A stretch of 64,000 nt of DNA, from positions 18,469,423 through 18,533,422 of the forward strand of contig JADWOT020000004.1 of the NCBI GenBank assembly GCA_036345935.2, read 5' to 3'. Made by a program: the position numbers and the translations under genes. Shown piece by piece: positions 60,808-64,000 of the stretch. This stretch comes from Taenia hydatigena. Its lineage: Eukaryota; Platyhelminthes; Cestoda; Cyclophyllidea; Taeniidae. The notes beneath the pieces were generated by a model that worked only from the letters and a program-made list of their open reading frames with translations, was not told the DNA's origin and did no database searches. Position 1 is the first letter of the stretch. Each line of letters begins with the position of its first letter.

Positions 60808-63739
60808 AGCTTTTATTTTACTTTTATAGATGGAATAGAAGCCTAACCTTTAACTTGAAAAAACGTTGCGGTGAAGTCTCATTGACGATATTCAACTTCG
60901 CTGGTCTGTTCGAAGTCGTTAGTCTGTGTTGAGGTGTATTCTTTTCTGTTCTCCAACTGTGTTTCCATTTTCACCTTTACTTTTTAAAATATTCATCGGA
61001 TACATTCCACCACTCCTGATCCCCTGTGTGAATTCATATGTGTTTATTTTGTCTTTTGACTGTTTTCTTTGCGACTTTTGTTTCCTTTGTTGTTCGCGAT
61101 TGTGAGAAAAACTATTATCTGTGCACATGCATTTCCCTTTATGCCTTACTAGCGCGGTACTCGCCTTTGAGTTGATTCTCTCAAGGATTGAATGGGCCGA
61201 TTGACTTCGCAGATGGAGGCTCGCTTTTCAACATTCGTAAGACATCGGTGCGTGGTTAATGCACACACTCCACTGGGGCTTTTGCTTTTTAGTCAGTGTC
61301 GTTTAGGCGCCAAAATGCTTGTCTTATCTGAGCCGATCATAGTAGTCACAAGTTTGAGGTCGGTTAATTAACTTCTGAATGTTTGTGAAAGTAAGGCACC
61401 TACGTTTAGTCATTGGTGGTGGTTTTAAGGGTTCTAATTTTTCAATGAAAAATTTGCATGTGGATAGGCGTTTTACAGTGTTTTTGTGTCACTACTACCC
61501 ACTACCCGCGGGCAATTTGATCACAGGCAGAGGTTCATGTCGGTCCCCCCTGCACTCACTGTTAATCGAGCAGTTTTATCCCAAAGCACTTGCAAACAAT
61601 ATGCTAAGAAAATGCGTCAGTTTTCTATTCCTCACAATGAGTTTCAATGCGAATTTCTGGTTGTAGAACTGCTTGGCTTCTTTGATTTAATATTTTACTG
61701 TGGTAAAGCAAAGGTCTACTGTGACATTTAAAAGGGACGGTAAGCATTCGAAAATCGTCAGATTAAAAGGCGTTGGCAAGCTTACTTCCGTTGACGTCGT
61801 GTACAAACGTTGATGGGAAATCAACGCTGCGCTCTTCAAGAAAAACCCATTTTTCGTTATTTATTTGCCCATACATTAAACGGCGCGTTCGTACTACCAG
61901 TGCATTCAGTGGGCTGAAAGGGAGGAAGGGGCTCCGGAAGACGAGAGCAGACATAATTCTCGGACACAGTGTATATATTTGGCATATGGGAAGGGTTGGA
62001 GCCACTAGCATGACCCAGAGACCAGTCCATTCAGTGAAGACACAATGGTGGATACGCCGAGAGGTTTCTTATCCAAGTCGTGAGTTCAACTATCAACAAA
62101 CGTATTGCATGACCCCTCTCACTCTGACCGTCGACCGTGGGGTTTTTCCCAATCAAGCTCGCATTAGTCATTACAACGTAATTAGCGCTGGAAGGAAACA
62201 CTCACGAACCATCCGTGCAGGTCACCAAATTTCCATGCAACTGAGAATATGCTTGATCGCTGCGTCGCTGACTCCCCTTGGCAGTTCGAATAGATTTGGA
62301 GCTTCGCTTGGTTTGAAAACTGTGTTCAGGGAGGGAAAATTGTGCTGGCGACCACGCGTGTCCATGGCAAGACGTTGGAACACTGGCCCAGAAGCAAATT
62401 TATGTGAGGGAGAAAGGGATGTAGCGTAGTTCCTTGAGCTAGGCCTTCGCATCTGTCCGTCTGTCTGTCCTTTGCAAGTGTCCAGTCATATGCCTGTCTG
62501 GGTTCTATCCGCCTAGTACAGAAGTGGGGGCGCATCGTAACTTCACTTGGTAAACGTCTTCACGCGAATGCGGTAGGCGAAGTCCGCTTTCCGCTGTCAC
62601 TAGTGTAGCACCGTGAGACTTTCCTAGGGACGAAAGAAGAAGACGATACCCGGGCGCAACACACAGTTTGCCGCTTGAGGCTACAGGCGTGACCCGGAGG
62701 CCGGCCCACCCAGCGGTGGTACAATGACCAACTAGGTGGCTCTCGTCTTAAACCGGGAGTCAAGTAGGGAACAAATGCATCACATCCCCATTGCGAAGGT
62801 TCTACTCGTATTGCCCTCAAAAATGTCAGACAACAAAGCGCTTTTCCATGCCTGATTGGCGGAATAGTAGAACAATTTTCTCAACAAGTAGAAATTGGAT
62901 TTTCGTTAGTTTTAACAATGTATTCATGGGTAAAGGTGTTGGATACAAATGGTGGAGAATGCACTACTCCTGTTTTGCGAACGGGTCAAATGCCTCTTCA
63001 GTGACTTGGGCTTCACGCGCGGTTTAGCGTGCGGAGGAATCTCTGCTCTGGGCCAAGAAACCCCAGTTTTAATTATTTTTATCAAAAGCCCATTAAAGGA
63101 ATGAGTAATTCGTAGACGAAGAGGTCTTCTGTTTCCCTACCGCATTGTCCTGGTCATATAGTCTGTGGGACACGTTTCCACTTGGGAGGAGGGAAATATA
63201 AATGCACCATATGGTTTGTTTCAGTTGCGGCCAAGATGACTAAACACCCTGGTAGCAATTTCCCATGGATGTGTAAATTTGTGCTTCACCCATTGACGAG
63301 GATGGTTGTCAGCTTTGACAGTTCAATTAGTATGATTCGTCAAAACATCTGCCCATCCCTGCTGTTCCAGTCTACTCCGTCTCCATAAAAGCGTAAATTG
63401 GGGAAGCAGAGCAGTTTTTTTGCAGAATTAGGGTTTCATGAATTTATTCTCTACATTATAGCTTGTTCAGATTTGAGGGCACTAACGATATCCACATTTC
63501 TACTCCTGAGATTCGAATGTATTCATTCATAAGGAAAGTGGGTCGATGGCCTAGCCGTTAAGGATAGCTGTTCGAGAATTTCATTTCCGCTTCCCACACA
63601 CCGTTCGAGGCCAATTTTTAATTTTCTAGCACAAATGCAATGCTTTGTTTTTTCTTTTTAAAGTCCAATTGTCAGTTAAGACCCCCTTGGTCGGCCATTG
63701 TACCTCCGCCGGGTGGGCTGACCTCTAGATCATGCCGAC
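60808..63739 (-). repeat. Right arm of large inverted repeat IR2 (2,932 bp)
   Basis: Mirror of 48106-51037. It ends abruptly at 63739, where the sequence switches to a copy of GT14 exon 1. The last 200 bp differ from the left arm at several positions, while the rest looks identical. Confidence 0.95.
63547..63619 (+). repeat. tRNA-like (SINE head?) element in IR2
   Basis: TGGCCTAGCCGTTAAGG at 63547-63563 resembles a tRNA A box, and CGTTCGAGGCC at 63602-63612 matches the B-box core. A run of five T at 63615-63619 could end polymerase III transcription. The acceptor and T stems do not fold as a functional tRNA, so a tRNA-derived SINE or pseudogene is more likely than a gene. Only two mirrored copies are visible here. 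Confidence 0.4.
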
Positions 63740-64000
63740 TATTTCGTCGCTGTCAATTCGCCCTTACATTCAAGATGCCGAAAATTTCGCTGCAAATTCC
63801 CCGTTGTGAACAAAAGGGATGGGGATATGGACATAGCGTTTACATTAGTCGTCCACAAAGATCCTCTCCAGATAGCCCGTCTACTGCGAATGATCTATAG
63901 GAAGAACAACTACTATTGCATTCATGCCGATTTGCGGTCGAATCAGGACTTCCTGGGTGCTCTGAATGGCATCGCAAAGTGTTTCGGTCCAAATGTGGAA
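63737..64000 (+). pseudogene. Inverted partial copy of GT14 exon 1
   Basis: Reverse complement of 58948-59211 (paired positions sum to 122948), with no difference that I can see. It starts in the middle of exon 1 at about codon 45, so it lacks the start codon and membrane anchor. It is open in frame through DGDMDIAFTLVVH and YYCIHADLRSNQDFLGAL to the window end at about codon 132. The continuation is outside the window, so it may or may not contain the catalytic half. Confidence 0.9.

Noticed and set aside
1..64000. CRISPR arrays, bacterial operons, phage or toxin-antitoxin modules
   Set aside because: There are no regularly spaced direct repeats and no bacterial-type gene packing. Split exons with GT..AG introns show eukaryotic nuclear DNA.

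Overview
The window looks like nuclear DNA of an invertebrate animal. A flatworm, perhaps a tapeworm, fits best: introns as short as 37-44 bp sit beside longer ones, the standard code is used, there are many decayed copies of core-2 type glycosyltransferase (GT14) genes, and Ty3/Gypsy remnants are present. This is an inference from gene style, not a species match. It is a scaffold fragment (100 N at 16785-16884), gene-poor, repeat-rich and full of inverted duplications. Most long open frames in it are not genes.

Layout. 360-12632 is a huge inverted repeat (arms of 5.8 and 5.7 kb, 770 bp spacer) whose outer 1.4 kb belongs to a dispersed repeat with a third copy at 29629-30988. 12633-24904 holds almost nothing recognisable. 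24905-26678 carries two head-to-head decayed GT14 fragments. 32950-33541 is a short inverted pair of membrane-anchor coding fragments, and two more GT14 scraps lie at 33938-34024 and 35925-36270. 36953-42201 holds exon-like blocks of at least one unrecognised minus-strand gene among microsatellites. 43356-46204 (minus) is a multi-exon methionine aminopeptidase 1 (MetAP1) copy with intact splice sites but a nonsense codon, two frame breaks, a lost metal-ligand Asp and a missing segment. Its 5' end abuts a dead Ty3/Gypsy pol fragment at 46208-47038.

48106-51037 and 60808-63739 are arms of a second large inverted repeat (2,932 bp each, 9.77 kb apart). Between them lies the one gene I consider intact: a two-exon GT14 beta-1,6-N-acetylglucosaminyltransferase (58103-59343, minus, 388 aa). 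At 63737-63739 the right arm switches, through a 3 bp overlap, into an inverted copy of that gene's exon 1, which runs off the window end.

The coherent theme is structural. Inverted duplication appears at four scales (0.2, 0.4, 2.9 and 5.8 kb), and in three of the cases GT14 or membrane-anchor coding fragments are involved. Either this is a real inversion-prone locus that spreads glycosyltransferase copies, or part of it is an assembly fold-back. The sequence alone cannot decide. I found no RNA gene, CRISPR array or operon-like system, and no convincing new enzymatic system.
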